Of a stretch of 64,000 nucleotides of DNA, positions 29,767 through 38,781 are shown in pieces. The number at the start of each line of letters is the position of its first letter. Positions within the stretch are counted from its first letter, which is position 1. The notes beneath the pieces were generated by a model. It was given only the letters and a program-made list of their open reading frames with translations, was not told the DNA's origin and searched no databases. A program made the translations under genes and the position numbers. Origin of the DNA: JAHRAW01 sp965212085 (GTDB lineage: Bacteria; Pseudomonadota; Gammaproteobacteria; Arenicellales; Poriferihabitantaceae); the NCBI GenBank assembly GCA_965212085.1, contig OZ243042.1, positions 1,550,001 through 1,614,000 on the forward strand. The letters run 5' to 3'.

Positions 29767-30570
29767 ATGCAACTCGTTGACTCCCATTGCCACATTGATT
29801 TCGATCCGTTGCGTGCGGAACTGCCGGAGGTGTTGAAGCGGGCGGCGGCCAACGACGTCTCCCACATGCTTTGCGTGTCGGTGAACCTCGAAGACTATCC
29901 GCGCATCGCGCAGATGGCGGCGGATTATCCGAACTTGTATGCTTCGGTGGGGGTGCATCCGAACGCCACCGGCTGCCACGACCCCGACGCCGACGAACTG
30001 GTGGCGTTGGCGGCCAACCCGAACGTGGTGGCCATCGGCGAGACCGGTCTCGACTACTATCGCAACGAAGCCCCAACCGATTGGCAGCCCGGCTGGCAGC
30101 GGCGGCGTTTTGAAAATCACATCGAAGCGGCCAAACGCTCCGGCAAACCGTTGATCGTGCATACCCGTGCGGCGGCGGACGATACTATGGACATGCTGGA
30201 AAGTCTGGACGCCGGTTCCATCGGCGGGGGCGGCGGACCCGGCGGAGTGATGCACTGTTTTGCCGAGGATTGGGATACCGCAAAGCGCGCCCTCGCCATC
30301 GGCTTTTACATTTCATTCTCCGGAATCGTCACCTTCAAAAACGCCGGCGCCCTCAAACAGGTGGCCAAAAAAGTGCCGCTGGAGTATATGCTGGTGGAAA
30401 CAGACGCCCCGTATCTCGCCCCGGTGCCGTATCGCGGCAAGGTCAACGAGCCCGGCTTTGTGCGGCATACCGCCGAGTGCCTCGCCGAGTTGCGGGACGA
30501 CACCCTGGCGCATATCGCCGCCGCCACCACCGAGAATTTTTTCCGGTTGTTTTCCTGCGCGGGCCGTTGA
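29767..30570 (+). CDS. TatD-family metal-dependent deoxyribonuclease (YcfH-like)
   Basis: A 267-residue TIM-barrel hydrolase. The metal ligands DSHCHIDF (His7 and His9), the GETGLDYYR block with the bridging glutamate, HTRAA, HCF and ETDAPYLAP are all in place. TatD enzymes are 3'-5' exonucleases linked to DNA repair. Position after holB matches YcfH in many gammaproteobacteria. A Gly-rich insertion (GSIGGGGGPGG) lies near residue 157. Confidence 0.93.
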   Translation: MQLVDSHCHIDFDPLRAELPEVLKRAAANDVSHMLCVSVNLEDYPRIAQMAADYPNLYASVGVHPNATGCHDPDADELVALAANPNVVAIGETGLDYYRNEAPTDWQPGWQRRRFENHIEAAKRSGKPLIVHTRAAADDTMDMLESLDAGSIGGGGGPGGVMHCFAEDWDTAKRALAIGFYISFSGIVTFKNAGALKQVAKKVPLEYMLVETDAPYLAPVPYRGKVNEPGFVRHTAECLAELRDDTLAHIAAATTENFFRLFSCAGR

Positions 30571-30572
30571 TG

Positions 30573-30581
30573 TGCTAGAAT
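30573..30581 (+). promoter_or_regulatory. Putative extended -10 promoter for the A-type carrier gene
   Basis: TG at 30573-30574, one base, then TAGAAT at 30576-30581, just after the preceding stop codon. No clear -35. A GGAGAG ribosome-binding site follows 8 bases before the ATG at 30625. Confidence 0.45.
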
Positions 30582-30624
30582 TTCCGAAGATTTCGATTTT
30601 TGAAAATTTCAGTGGAGAGACGCC

Positions 30625-30996
30625 ATGAATGAATATACGCAGACACTAACCGACACCGACCTTATGGTCACCGCCGACGCGCGGCAGCGAATCACCGGGC
30701 TGGTGGCGGACACCGGCGGCGAGGCTGATGCGGTGCGCATTTACGTATCCGGCGGCGGCTGCGGCGGAATGAACTACGGCATGACCTTCGCCGAACAGGC
30801 CGAAACCACCGACAGCGTGATGGCCGGTGAAAACGGTTTCAAACTGGTGGTTGACCCGGTGGCGTTCAGTTTTCTCAAGGGCGCCGAAGTGGATTACGTG
30901 GATGACGGCGTCAACGCTTCGTTTGTGTTCAACAACGTCTTTCAAGCCATCGGCGGCAGCGGCGCCTGCGGCGGCTGCGGCGGCGGGGCGGTTTAG
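30625..30996 (+). CDS. A-type iron-sulfur carrier protein (HesB/IscA/ErpA family)
   Basis: A 123-residue protein that should pass Fe-S clusters to target enzymes. The family core VYVSGGGCGG-like segment (here IYVSGGGCGGMNYGM, Cys46) is present, with a late cysteine pair. The late pair is CGGC (Cys115 and Cys118), whereas IscA, ErpA and SufA have CGC, so the spacing is one residue longer and the usual SF(x)V ending is missing. It may be an ErpA-like protein or a divergent branch. It has its own likely promoter. Confidence 0.85.
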   Translation: MNEYTQTLTDTDLMVTADARQRITGLVADTGGEADAVRIYVSGGGCGGMNYGMTFAEQAETTDSVMAGENGFKLVVDPVAFSFLKGAEVDYVDDGVNASFVFNNVFQAIGGSGACGGCGGGAV

Positions 30997-31079
30997 CCGC
31001 CCGCCTGCTCCTGCCGGCTGGTTCTGCCGACTGGTTCTGTTTGGTCATTTCCTCACGGTCAACCCCGGCCCGATTTACC

Positions 31080-31451
31080 ATGACCGACCAACCCCGCGCG
31101 CCTCATCATCCCGGTCGTCAAGCCGGCGGCGGTGGTAATGGTGCCGGTGCCGGCGCCGGCGCCGGCATGCTCGCCGAGCCGGTCAAGCCCAAACTCAAGA
31201 AGCCGCCGTTGTACAAGGTGCTGCTGCTCAACGACGACTACACGCCGATGGAGTTCGTCGTGCATCTGTTGATGCGCTTTTTCAACATGACCCAGGAGCA
31301 GGCCGAGCAGATCATGATACACATCCACACCCGCGGCATGGGGGTGTGCGGCGTGTTCTCCAGGGAAATCGCCGAAACCAAGGTGCGCCTGACCCTGGAT
31401 TTCGCCCAGCAGAACCGGCACCCGTTGCAGTGCACCATGGAGCGCGACTGA
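31080..31451 (+). CDS. clpS: Clp protease adaptor ClpS
   Basis: A 123-residue adaptor that delivers N-degron proteins to ClpAP. The core YKVLLLNDDYTPMEFV and the later HIHTRGMGVCG are diagnostic. The N-terminus has an extra Gly-Ala repeat (GGGGNGAGAGAGAG) from a GCCGGC-type microsatellite near 31129-31168, in the flexible tail that enters ClpA. The stop overlaps the clpA start (TGATG at 31449-31453). Confidence 0.96.
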   Translation: MTDQPRAPHHPGRQAGGGGNGAGAGAGAGMLAEPVKPKLKKPPLYKVLLLNDDYTPMEFVVHLLMRFFNMTQEQAEQIMIHIHTRGMGVCGVFSREIAETKVRLTLDFAQQNRHPLQCTMERD

Positions 31452-33718
31452 TGCTGTCCGAAGAACTGGAAGTAACCCTGGGCAACGCGGTCACCCTGGC
31501 GCGCAAGGAGCGGCACGAGATCATCACCGTCGAGCACCTGCTGTTCGCGCTGCTGGACGACCGCGAAACCCGAGGCGCCATCATCTCCTGCGGCGGCGAC
31601 ATCAACGCGCTGAAAAGACGCCTCGCCAACTACCTGCAAAACCAAATCCCGCTGCTCGTGGAAGGCAGCGAGCACGAACCCCAGCCCGGCCTCGGTTTTC
31701 AGCGCGTGTTGCAGCGCGCCATTATGCACGTGCAAAGCTCCGGCAAAAAGGAAGTCAAGGGCGCCAACGTGCTGGTCGCGGTGTTCAGCGAAAAGGAATC
31801 CCACGCGGTGTATTTTTTGAGCCAGCAGGAAATCAGCCGCTTCGACGTGGTCAACTACATCGCCCACGGCATCACCAAAATTCCCGGCGGCGACCGGCTG
31901 CCGGCGCCGGGGGACGAACTCGACGGCGCAGGAGAGGATGGCGCCGAGCACGAAGCGACCGGCGGGCCGCTGGAAAGTTTCACCATCAACCTCAACCAAC
32001 TGGCCGAAGAAGGCAAAATTGACCCGCTCATCGGCCGCGTCGGGGAACTCCGGCGCACCGTGCAGATCCTGTGCCGCCGGCGAAAAAACAATCCGTTGTT
32101 CGTGGGCGACGCGGGGGTCGGCAAAACCGCGCTGGCCGAAGGGCTGGCGCGCAAAATCGTGCGCGGCGAAGTGCCCGAGGTGCTGGCCGGAAGCACCATC
32201 TATTCGCTGGACATGGGGGTGCTGCTGGCCGGCGCCAAATACCGCGGCGACTTTGAGCAGCGCCTGAAAGCGGTGCTCAAGGAACTGAACAAACAACCCG
32301 GCGCGATCCTGTTCATAGACGAGATTCACACCATCATCGGCGCCGGCGCGGTTTCCGGGGGGACGCTGGACGCCTCCAACCTGCTCAAGCCGATGCTCGC
32401 CTCCGGCGAGATCAAGTGCATCGGCTCCACCACCTACCGGGAATACCGCGGCGTGTTTGAAAAAGACCGGGCGTTGTCCCGGCGCTTCCAGAAAATTGAC
32501 GTCGGTGAGCCGAGCGTCGAGGAGGCCGTTGAAATTCTGCGCGGACTCAAAACGCGCTTCGAGGCGCACCACGACGTCAAGTACACGCAGCCGGCCCTGC
32601 GCACCGCCGTGGAGTTGTCGGCGCGTTACCTGGGCGAGCGCAAACTGCCGGATACCGCCATCGACGTGATCGACGAAGCCGGCGCGAAAACCCGGCTGGC
32701 CGATATGCGCGCGGGCGGAAAGCGCAAAAAGACCGTCGGCGTCAGGGAAATCGAAAGCATGATCGCCGACATCGCGCGCATTCCGCCCAAGCACGTATCG
32801 GCGTCCGATACCCGCTCGCTGAAAAACCTTGAGCGCGATCTCAAACTGCTGGTGTTCGGGCAGGACGAGGCGATCACCGCGCTGGCGTCATCCATCAAAA
32901 TGGCCCGCTCCGGGCTGGGCAACGCCGACAAACCCATCGCCTCATTGTTGTTTTCGGGGCCCACCGGCGTCGGCAAAACCGAGGTTACCAAACAACTCGC
33001 CGCCACCCTCGGCATCGAGTTCATCCGCTTCGACATGTCCGAATACATGGAGCGGCACACCGTCTCGCGCCTGATCGGCGCGCCGCCGGGCTACGTCGGC
33101 TTTGACCAGGGCGGGCTGCTGACCGAGGCCATCAACCAGCATCCCCACGCGGTGCTGTTGTTCGACGAGATCGAAAAAGCCCACGCCGACGTGTTCAACA
33201 TCCTGCTGCAAGTGATGGACTACGGCAAACTGACCGACAACAACGGGCGCAAGTCCGACTTCCGCAACGTCATTCTGGTGATGACCACCAACGCCGGCGC
33301 CGAGCAAACGGCGCGGGAGACCATGGGCTTCGTGGCCCAGGATCACAGCAGCGACGACCGGGAAGCGGTCAAAAAAGCCTTCTCCCCGGAATTCCGCAAC
33401 CGCCTGGACAACATCATCCGCTTCAACGGCCTCGACGCCGCCACCATCCTGCACGTGGTGCGCAAGTTCATCTTTGAACTCGAACAACAACTCGCCGACC
33501 AGCACGTGACCCTGGAAATAAACGACGCGGCGGTGCAATGGCTGGCCGACAAAGGCTACGACGCGGCCATGGGCGCGCGCCCCATGCAGCGGGTGATTCA
33601 ACGGGAAATCAAACGCCCGCTGGCGGAAGAGCTGTTGTTCGGCGGCCTCGCCAAGGGCGGCCACATCAAAATCTCGCTGGCCGGTGACGCGCTGGATTTC
33701 AAACTGGAAAAGAACTAG
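31451..33718 (+). CDS. clpA: ATP-dependent Clp protease ATP-binding subunit ClpA
   Basis: A 755-residue AAA+ unfoldase. The Clp-N domain is followed by two ATPase modules with Walker A motifs at residue 219 (GDAGVGKTA) and residue 503 (GPTGVGKTE). The ClpP-docking loop, IGL in Escherichia coli, appears as MGF at residue 625, which still fits the [small hydrophobic]-Gly-[L/F] pattern. The start at 31451 overlaps the clpS stop, and no clpP is present in the window. Confidence 0.97.
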   Translation: MLSEELEVTLGNAVTLARKERHEIITVEHLLFALLDDRETRGAIISCGGDINALKRRLANYLQNQIPLLVEGSEHEPQPGLGFQRVLQRAIMHVQSSGKKEVKGANVLVAVFSEKESHAVYFLSQQEISRFDVVNYIAHGITKIPGGDRLPAPGDELDGAGEDGAEHEATGGPLESFTINLNQLAEEGKIDPLIGRVGELRRTVQILCRRRKNNPLFVGDAGVGKTALAEGLARKIVRGEVPEVLAGSTIYSLDMGVLLAGAKYRGDFEQRLKAVLKELNKQPGAILFIDEIHTIIGAGAVSGGTLDASNLLKPMLASGEIKCIGSTTYREYRGVFEKDRALSRRFQKIDVGEPSVEEAVEILRGLKTRFEAHHDVKYTQPALRTAVELSARYLGERKLPDTAIDVIDEAGAKTRLADMRAGGKRKKTVGVREIESMIADIARIPPKHVSASDTRSLKNLERDLKLLVFGQDEAITALASSIKMARSGLGNADKPIASLLFSGPTGVGKTEVTKQLAATLGIEFIRFDMSEYMERHTVSRLIGAPPGYVGFDQGGLLTEAINQHPHAVLLFDEIEKAHADVFNILLQVMDYGKLTDNNGRKSDFRNVILVMTTNAGAEQTARETMGFVAQDHSSDDREAVKKAFSPEFRNRLDNIIRFNGLDAATILHVVRKFIFELEQQLADQHVTLEINDAAVQWLADKGYDAAMGARPMQRVIQREIKRPLAEELLFGGLAKGGHIKISLAGDALDFKLEKN

Positions 33719-33762
33719 CCCGCCGACCGGCGCCCCCCCCCTTCCTTAAAGAGGCATTTGAC

Positions 33763-34047
33763 ATGGCAAACGAAGGCTACCACGAACCCGTGGAAGAGTT
33801 GTCCGACGAAACCAGGGACATGCACCGCGCGATTATTTCGCTGATGGAGGAACTGGAAGCGGTGGACTGGTACAACCAGCGCGTGGACGCCTGCAAGGAC
33901 CCGGAACTCAAGCGCATCCTCGCCCACAACCGCGACGAAGAAAAGGAGCACGCCGCCATGGTGCTGGAATGGATCCGGCGCCGGGACGAAGTGCTGGATC
34001 GCGAACTCAAGGAAGTGTTGTTCAGCGAAGGGCGGATTGGGCACTGA
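33763..34047 (+). CDS. Encapsulated-ferritin-like protein (EncFtn family)
   Basis: A 94-residue two-helix ferritin-like protein. The block EELEAVDWYNQRVDA followed by ILAHNRDEEKEHA is characteristic of EncFtn, the ferroxidase cargo of encapsulin nanocompartments (family known from Rhodospirillum rubrum). By alignment from memory the metal ligands correspond to Glu30, Glu60 and His63. It ends at EGRIGH, with no C-terminal extension that could act as an encapsulin-targeting peptide, and the neighbouring genes do not encode a shell protein. A free annular ferroxidase, or a shell encoded elsewhere, are both possible. Ribosome-binding site AGAGG precedes it. Confidence 0.85.
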   Translation: MANEGYHEPVEELSDETRDMHRAIISLMEELEAVDWYNQRVDACKDPELKRILAHNRDEEKEHAAMVLEWIRRRDEVLDRELKEVLFSEGRIGH

Positions 34048-34053
34048 TCACTG

Positions 34054-34890
34054 ATGATGAACGCAGCATCGGATGCCGCATCAAAGCCCGTGCCGGACGA
34101 AGCCGTCATCGCAGAGTTTCAACACAACGGCGCAGTCTGCCTGCGCGGTTTGTTCGCGCACGGCTGGCTCGACAAGCTGGCTGCCGGCGTGGAGAAAAAC
34201 TTTGCCGCGCCCGGCCCGTACCAGCGAATGTACACGCCGTCCGGCAAGCCCGGCGGTTTCTACGATGACTACTGCAACTGGCGGCGCATCGCCGAGTACC
34301 GGGATTTTGTGTTGCATTCCCCGTCCGCCGAAATCGCCGCGCGGCTGATGCGCTCGACCACGGCGCGCATCTACCACGAACACGTTCTGATCAAGGAACC
34401 GGACACCGGCGAGGAAACGCCGTGGCATCACGACCAACCCTACTACGGCGTCAACGGCGATCAGCTTTGCTCCCTGTGGCTGCCGCTGGACCCGGTGCCG
34501 AAGCGCGCGTGCCCGGAATTCGTCGCCGGCTCCCACGCCGGCGGCGCGCTTTACTATCCGCGCCTGTTCGCCGGCCACGAAGATTACAGTGAAGGCGAGG
34601 ACGGATTTGAAACCGTGCCCGACATCGAAGCGCACCGCGATCAATACGACATCCTGTCCTGGGACCTCGAACCCGGCGACTGCATCGCGTTCCACATGCG
34701 CGCCGTTCACAACGGACCTCCCACCACCGGCCTCAAAACCCGCCGCCGCGGATTCTCGTCCCGCTGGCTGGGAGACGACGCGCGCTTTGCGACGCGCCCG
34801 TGGACCACTTCGCCGCCCTTCCCGGAAATACGCCTGAAACCCGGCGACCCCATGGAACATCCCGCGTTTCCGGTGGTTTGGGGGCGGTAG
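34054..34890 (+). CDS. Phytanoyl-CoA dioxygenase (PhyH)-family oxygenase
   Basis: A 278-residue Fe(II)/2-oxoglutarate-type oxygenase. The iron ligands fit the HxD...H pattern: His125 and Asp127 in PWHHDQPYYG and probably His219 in MRAVHNGP, with a following Arg-rich strand (RRRGFSSRW) for 2-oxoglutarate. Substrate cannot be deduced; family members hydroxylate small molecules such as ectoine or fatty acyl-CoA. It begins 6 bases after the EncFtn-like gene, so the two may be co-transcribed. Confidence 0.85.
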   Translation: MMNAASDAASKPVPDEAVIAEFQHNGAVCLRGLFAHGWLDKLAAGVEKNFAAPGPYQRMYTPSGKPGGFYDDYCNWRRIAEYRDFVLHSPSAEIAARLMRSTTARIYHEHVLIKEPDTGEETPWHHDQPYYGVNGDQLCSLWLPLDPVPKRACPEFVAGSHAGGALYYPRLFAGHEDYSEGEDGFETVPDIEAHRDQYDILSWDLEPGDCIAFHMRAVHNGPPTTGLKTRRRGFSSRWLGDDARFATRPWTTSPPFPEIRLKPGDPMEHPAFPVVWGR

Positions 34891-35013
34891 GCGGTAACCA
34901 ACCGCCGATTCCCCGGCCATTGGCGTGGTTATTGACTTCACACCGCTATTTTTCCTTTGCCGGCGGGCCGTCGAAGCCAGACGCGGGTAAAAACCTGCGC
35001 GGCGTCTGAATTG

Positions 35014-35022
35014 TGTTATACT
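35014..35022 (+). promoter_or_regulatory. Extended -10 promoter for the ABC importer operon
   Basis: TG, one base and TATACT (35017-35022) form a good extended -10 about 75 bases before the ATG at 35098. No strong -35 is visible. A consensus ribosome-binding site GGAGG (35087-35091) lies 6 bases before the start. Confidence 0.6.
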
Positions 35023-35097
35023 GGTCTCCTTGCTTGTTCGGCATCGCCGTAATCAAGCGCGTTTATTACAAATAGAAAACCTTATCGGAGGAATACA

Positions 35098-36753
35098 ATG
35101 AAAGAGAAAAATCTGGCAAACCCGCTGCCGAATCCGGCGTCACCTGGCGAACTCAACTATCACGACCTTGATCTCGCCGACCGGGCGTTGGTGGAAAAAG
35201 CGGTTCGCAAAGCGGGAGGGCGCTACTCGCGCCGTGAAATCCTGAAACTGATGATGGCCACCGGGGTAACCGCCGCGGCCGCCAACCATCTTATCAGCAG
35301 CGGCGGCGCGGTCATGGCCGCTACGCCGAAAAAAGGCGGCTCGATTCGTATGTCGTCTAACCTGCACGGCCCCGATGATCAGTTGGATCCCACGCGCTTC
35401 ACCTCAACCATCGACTACACCCGCGGCCGCACCATCTACAACGGCCTGTTGCAGCTTTCCAATGAACTGGTGCCGCAACCGGAACTGGCGGAAACCTTTG
35501 AGTCAAACAGCAATGCAACGGAATGGACGTTCAAGATTCGCAAAGGTGTAACTTTCCACGACGGCTCGAAACTCACCGCCAATGACGTCGTGTACAGCAT
35601 GAACCGCCACCTCGGCGACGAGTCAACTTCGACCATCAAGGCGGTGCTCGAAACGGTGAAGGAGTGGAAAAAGACCGGCGAATATGAAGTCAAGGCGGTG
35701 ATGAAAACGCCGAACGCCGATTTGCCGACGCTGTGCGGGCTGTTTCAGGCGAAAATCGTCAAAGACGGCAGTACCGGCGAAGGCAACGGCACCGGGCCGT
35801 TCACCCTAGAGTCTTTTGAGCCCGGCGTCAAGTCGGTGCACAAGCGCAATGAAAACTACTGGCGGGATGGCGCCAACCTCGAGGCCCTCGAAATCACCGC
35901 CATCACCGATCCGGTGGCGCGGGTCAATGCGTTGCTTTCCGGGGACATGCAGATGGTTACCGCCATCGAGCCCAAAGCGTTCCGGCAGATTGAGTCGGCA
36001 AGCGGGGTGAAACTGATTTCGCTTCCGGCGGCGTTGTCAATGGAAATATGTTGCCTGAAAGATCTTGAGCCCGGCATCAGCGATGATTTTGTCAAGGGCA
36101 TGCAATATATCCAGGATCGCGAGCGCGTCGTCAAAAAAATCTTGAAAGGCAAAGGTTCGGCGGGCAATGATCAGCCGATCATGAGCGCCCACGGCACGGA
36201 CTTCTGCGCCGAGTTGCCGCAACGTGAGTACGATCCGGACAAGGCGAAATTTCATTTCAAGAAGTCCGGCTATACCACCGCGGAACTGTTTGTTGCGCCG
36301 GTCATCTCCGGCATCGAAGACATGGTGTTGCTGACCCAGGCCAACTGCGCGAAGATCGGCTTCGATCTCAAGGTCAAGCGCGTTCCCACCGATGGTTATT
36401 GGGGCGCGGTATGGTTAAAGGAGCCGCTGAATGTGGTCACCTGGAACATGCGCCCGACCGCCAATTCGCAGATAGCGATTCAGTTCGCACCGGGTGCCGC
36501 TTGGAACGATACCCACTGGCACAACGAGCGCATCGGCAAACTGCTCAGCGCGTCGTTGGCGGAGACCGATGCGGCCAAGCGTCATGCGTTGTATTGCGAT
36601 ATGCAAACGCTGATTCACGAAGAGAGCGGCATAGTCATTCCCGCCTTCACCAACATCAATGACGGCATCACCGACAACATCATGGGGATGCCCAAGGTGC
36701 CGCTTGGGCAGTTGGGTGGAAACGAATGGCCGGAGTTTGTCTGGCTTGCCTGA
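35098..36753 (+). CDS. Peptide/opine-type ABC transporter substrate-binding protein (family 5)
   Basis: A 551-residue periplasmic binding protein of the DppA/OppA class. An unusually long 43-residue leader precedes a twin-arginine signal (SRREILK at 44-50, hydrophobic MMATGVTAAAA, cleavage near AVMAA at 71-75), so export is probably by Tat. The mature part has the family start GGSIRMSSN, the block FESNSNATEWTFKIRKGVTFHDG and late NYWRDG. Ligand is unknown: dipeptides, opines and related cations are possible. A terminator at 36786-36825 separates it from the permeases. Confidence 0.9.
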   Translation: MKEKNLANPLPNPASPGELNYHDLDLADRALVEKAVRKAGGRYSRREILKLMMATGVTAAAANHLISSGGAVMAATPKKGGSIRMSSNLHGPDDQLDPTRFTSTIDYTRGRTIYNGLLQLSNELVPQPELAETFESNSNATEWTFKIRKGVTFHDGSKLTANDVVYSMNRHLGDESTSTIKAVLETVKEWKKTGEYEVKAVMKTPNADLPTLCGLFQAKIVKDGSTGEGNGTGPFTLESFEPGVKSVHKRNENYWRDGANLEALEITAITDPVARVNALLSGDMQMVTAIEPKAFRQIESASGVKLISLPAALSMEICCLKDLEPGISDDFVKGMQYIQDRERVVKKILKGKGSAGNDQPIMSAHGTDFCAELPQREYDPDKAKFHFKKSGYTTAELFVAPVISGIEDMVLLTQANCAKIGFDLKVKRVPTDGYWGAVWLKEPLNVVTWNMRPTANSQIAIQFAPGAAWNDTHWHNERIGKLLSASLAETDAAKRHALYCDMQTLIHEESGIVIPAFTNINDGITDNIMGMPKVPLGQLGGNEWPEFVWLA

Positions 36754-36785
36754 TCGGTACTGACAGACAACCCGGTTTGACTTTC

Positions 36786-36825
36786 AAGGCCCGCACGATA
36801 TCTTTATGCGGGCCTTTTTGTTTTT
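36786..36825 (+). terminator. Rho-independent terminator between binding protein and permeases
   Basis: AAGGCCCGCA (36786-36795) pairs with TGCGGGCCTT (36807-36816), followed by a T-rich tract interrupted once by G. It should reduce read-through so that binding protein is made in excess of the membrane parts, a common arrangement in ABC importers. Confidence 0.88.
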
Positions 36826-36882
36826 CACGCTCGGGCATGACAGGCCCACGACAGGAATGAACCTTTCCGGAGAACCCAGCCC

Positions 36883-37833
36883 ATGATGATACAAATGGTC
36901 AACCACCGGATTTTGATCGGCGTCGCCACGTTGATCGTGGTTTCGATTATCGTTTTCATCGGCACCAGCATCCTCCCCGGCGACGTCGCCCAGATCATCC
37001 TCGGGCAAAGCGCGACCCCGGAAACCCTCGCCAAACTGCGCACGGAGCTCGGCATGGATCAGCCGGGGTACATTCGCTACTTTGCGTGGCTCAAGGACAT
37101 GGCGACCGGCGACCTCGGCATATCCAAAGCCGGGGGGGCGACCATAACCAGTTTGATCGGCGGCCGCATCGGCAACACCATGATGATGGCGGGTTTCGTG
37201 GCGCTGGTTTCCATTCCCATATCCGTAGCGCTCGGATTGTTCGCGGCCATGCACCCCGGAACCTGGTTTGACCGCATCGTAACTTTTTGCACGCTGAGCC
37301 TGATTTCGGTGCCCGAATTTTTCATCGCCACCCTGCTGGTTCTGATTCTAGCCGTCGAACTTCGTTGGCTACCGGCCATCTCCTACCTGAGCGGCGATGA
37401 GAGCGGATGGCAGTTGCTGAAAGCGCTGGCGATGCCGATCATTACCCTGGTGATCGTGGTGTCCGCGCAGATGATCCGCATGACCCGGGCGGGAATCTTG
37501 AACGTGATGAATTCGCCGTACATCGAGATGGCGATTTTGAAGGGCGTCCCGAGACGGCGGATTATTCTTCGCCACGCTTTTTTCAACGCCATCGGCCCGA
37601 TCGTCAACGTGATCGCGCTGAATCTCGCCTACCTGGTCAGCGGGGTGGTCATCGTCGAGACCATCTTCGCCTATCCTGGCCTCGCCAAGCTGATGATCGA
37701 CGGTGTGCAGACCCGCGACCTTCCGCTGGTGCAGGCCTGCGCGATGATTTTCTGCGGCACCTACGTGGTTTTAATTCTGCTCGCGGACGTCGCCTCAATA
37801 CTTTCCAACCCGCGCCTCAGGCAGCCCAAATAA
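36883..37833 (+). CDS. ABC transporter permease (DppB-like)
   Basis: A 316-residue inner-membrane permease with six helices. The N-terminal segment (FIGTSILPGDVAQIILG) and the EAA-loop region (MNSPYIEMAILKGVPRRRIILRHAF) are typical of the DppB/OppB family. A GGAG ribosome-binding site lies 10 bases before the ATG; a second Met at codon 2 and a third at codon 5 are alternatives. It pairs with the second permease 38 bases downstream. Confidence 0.92.
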   Translation: MMIQMVNHRILIGVATLIVVSIIVFIGTSILPGDVAQIILGQSATPETLAKLRTELGMDQPGYIRYFAWLKDMATGDLGISKAGGATITSLIGGRIGNTMMMAGFVALVSIPISVALGLFAAMHPGTWFDRIVTFCTLSLISVPEFFIATLLVLILAVELRWLPAISYLSGDESGWQLLKALAMPIITLVIVVSAQMIRMTRAGILNVMNSPYIEMAILKGVPRRRIILRHAFFNAIGPIVNVIALNLAYLVSGVVIVETIFAYPGLAKLMIDGVQTRDLPLVQACAMIFCGTYVVLILLADVASILSNPRLRQPK

Positions 37834-37871
37834 ACCCCTTCACCGGCCTCAATGCTCGCTGGAGCCTCGCC

Positions 37872-38777
37872 ATGACTGAAAACAAAAAAGACGAAGGAGA
37901 AATCCTCAAGGAACTCGATGCTTTCGGCGAACTGCCGGACGTGCCGCCGAAAAGGAAACTGAAGCTTTCCTGGGTGGGCAAGGTCGGCATTGCGATCGTC
38001 GCGTTCTGGCTGGTGATCGTCGTCATCGGGCCGTCCATCTCCCCGTACCACGAAATGGACATGGAAGGGGATGACGGTTTCCTCAACGCCTACGACAACT
38101 TTTACCTGGGCACCGACCACCTCGGCAGGGACACCCTGTCACGAGTCCTGTTCGGCGCGAGGAACACCATCGGCATCTCGGTGCTGGCCACGCTCCTCGC
38201 CTATTTCATCGGTATCACCCTTGGCATCGCCGCTGCGGTTAAGGGCGGCTGGTGGGATATGGCCATCAGCCGCGCCAACGATGCCGTGCTGGCGCTGCCT
38301 TCCATCATGCTGGGACTGATCGTCATCGCCGCGCTCGGCTCGTCCATCCCCATCCTCATCGCCACCGCGGCGGTCATCTACGCCACCAGCGTGTTTCGCA
38401 TCGCCCGTGCCCTTGGCCAAGACATCATGGTGCAGGACTTCGTGGAGGCCGCCAGAGCGCGCGGCGAAAACGTGTGGTGGATCATCAGATCCGAAGTGCT
38501 TCCCAACGCCGCCATGCCGCTGGCCACCGACTTCGGGCTCAGGCTGGTGTTCGTGGTATTGTTTATTTCCAGCCTCAGTTTCCTCGGCCTGGGAGTGCAG
38601 CCGCCGGCCTCGGACTGGGGCAGCATGGTGCGGGAAAACCTCCAGGGGCTTACCTACGGTTCCTACGCGGCCATCTGGCCGGCCATCGCCATCGCCACCT
38701 TCACCATATCCATCAACCTGATCGTGGATGACATCTCGGCCAAATCCGGCGGCAGTCTGGCCAGGAAAATGGTGTAG
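37872..38777 (+). CDS. ABC transporter permease (DppC-like)
   Basis: A 301-residue permease of the DppC/OppC family. After a charged N-terminus (MTENKKDEGEILKELD) come the first helix, the family block YLGTDHLGRDTLSRVLFGAR and the EAA loop VEAARARGENVWWIIRSEVLP. The start at 37872 was chosen over a longer frame that overlaps the preceding permease gene. The ATPase gene starts 4 bases after its stop. Confidence 0.92.
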   Translation: MTENKKDEGEILKELDAFGELPDVPPKRKLKLSWVGKVGIAIVAFWLVIVVIGPSISPYHEMDMEGDDGFLNAYDNFYLGTDHLGRDTLSRVLFGARNTIGISVLATLLAYFIGITLGIAAAVKGGWWDMAISRANDAVLALPSIMLGLIVIAALGSSIPILIATAAVIYATSVFRIARALGQDIMVQDFVEAARARGENVWWIIRSEVLPNAAMPLATDFGLRLVFVVLFISSLSFLGLGVQPPASDWGSMVRENLQGLTYGSYAAIWPAIAIATFTISINLIVDDISAKSGGSLARKMV

Positions 38778-38781
38778 AACC

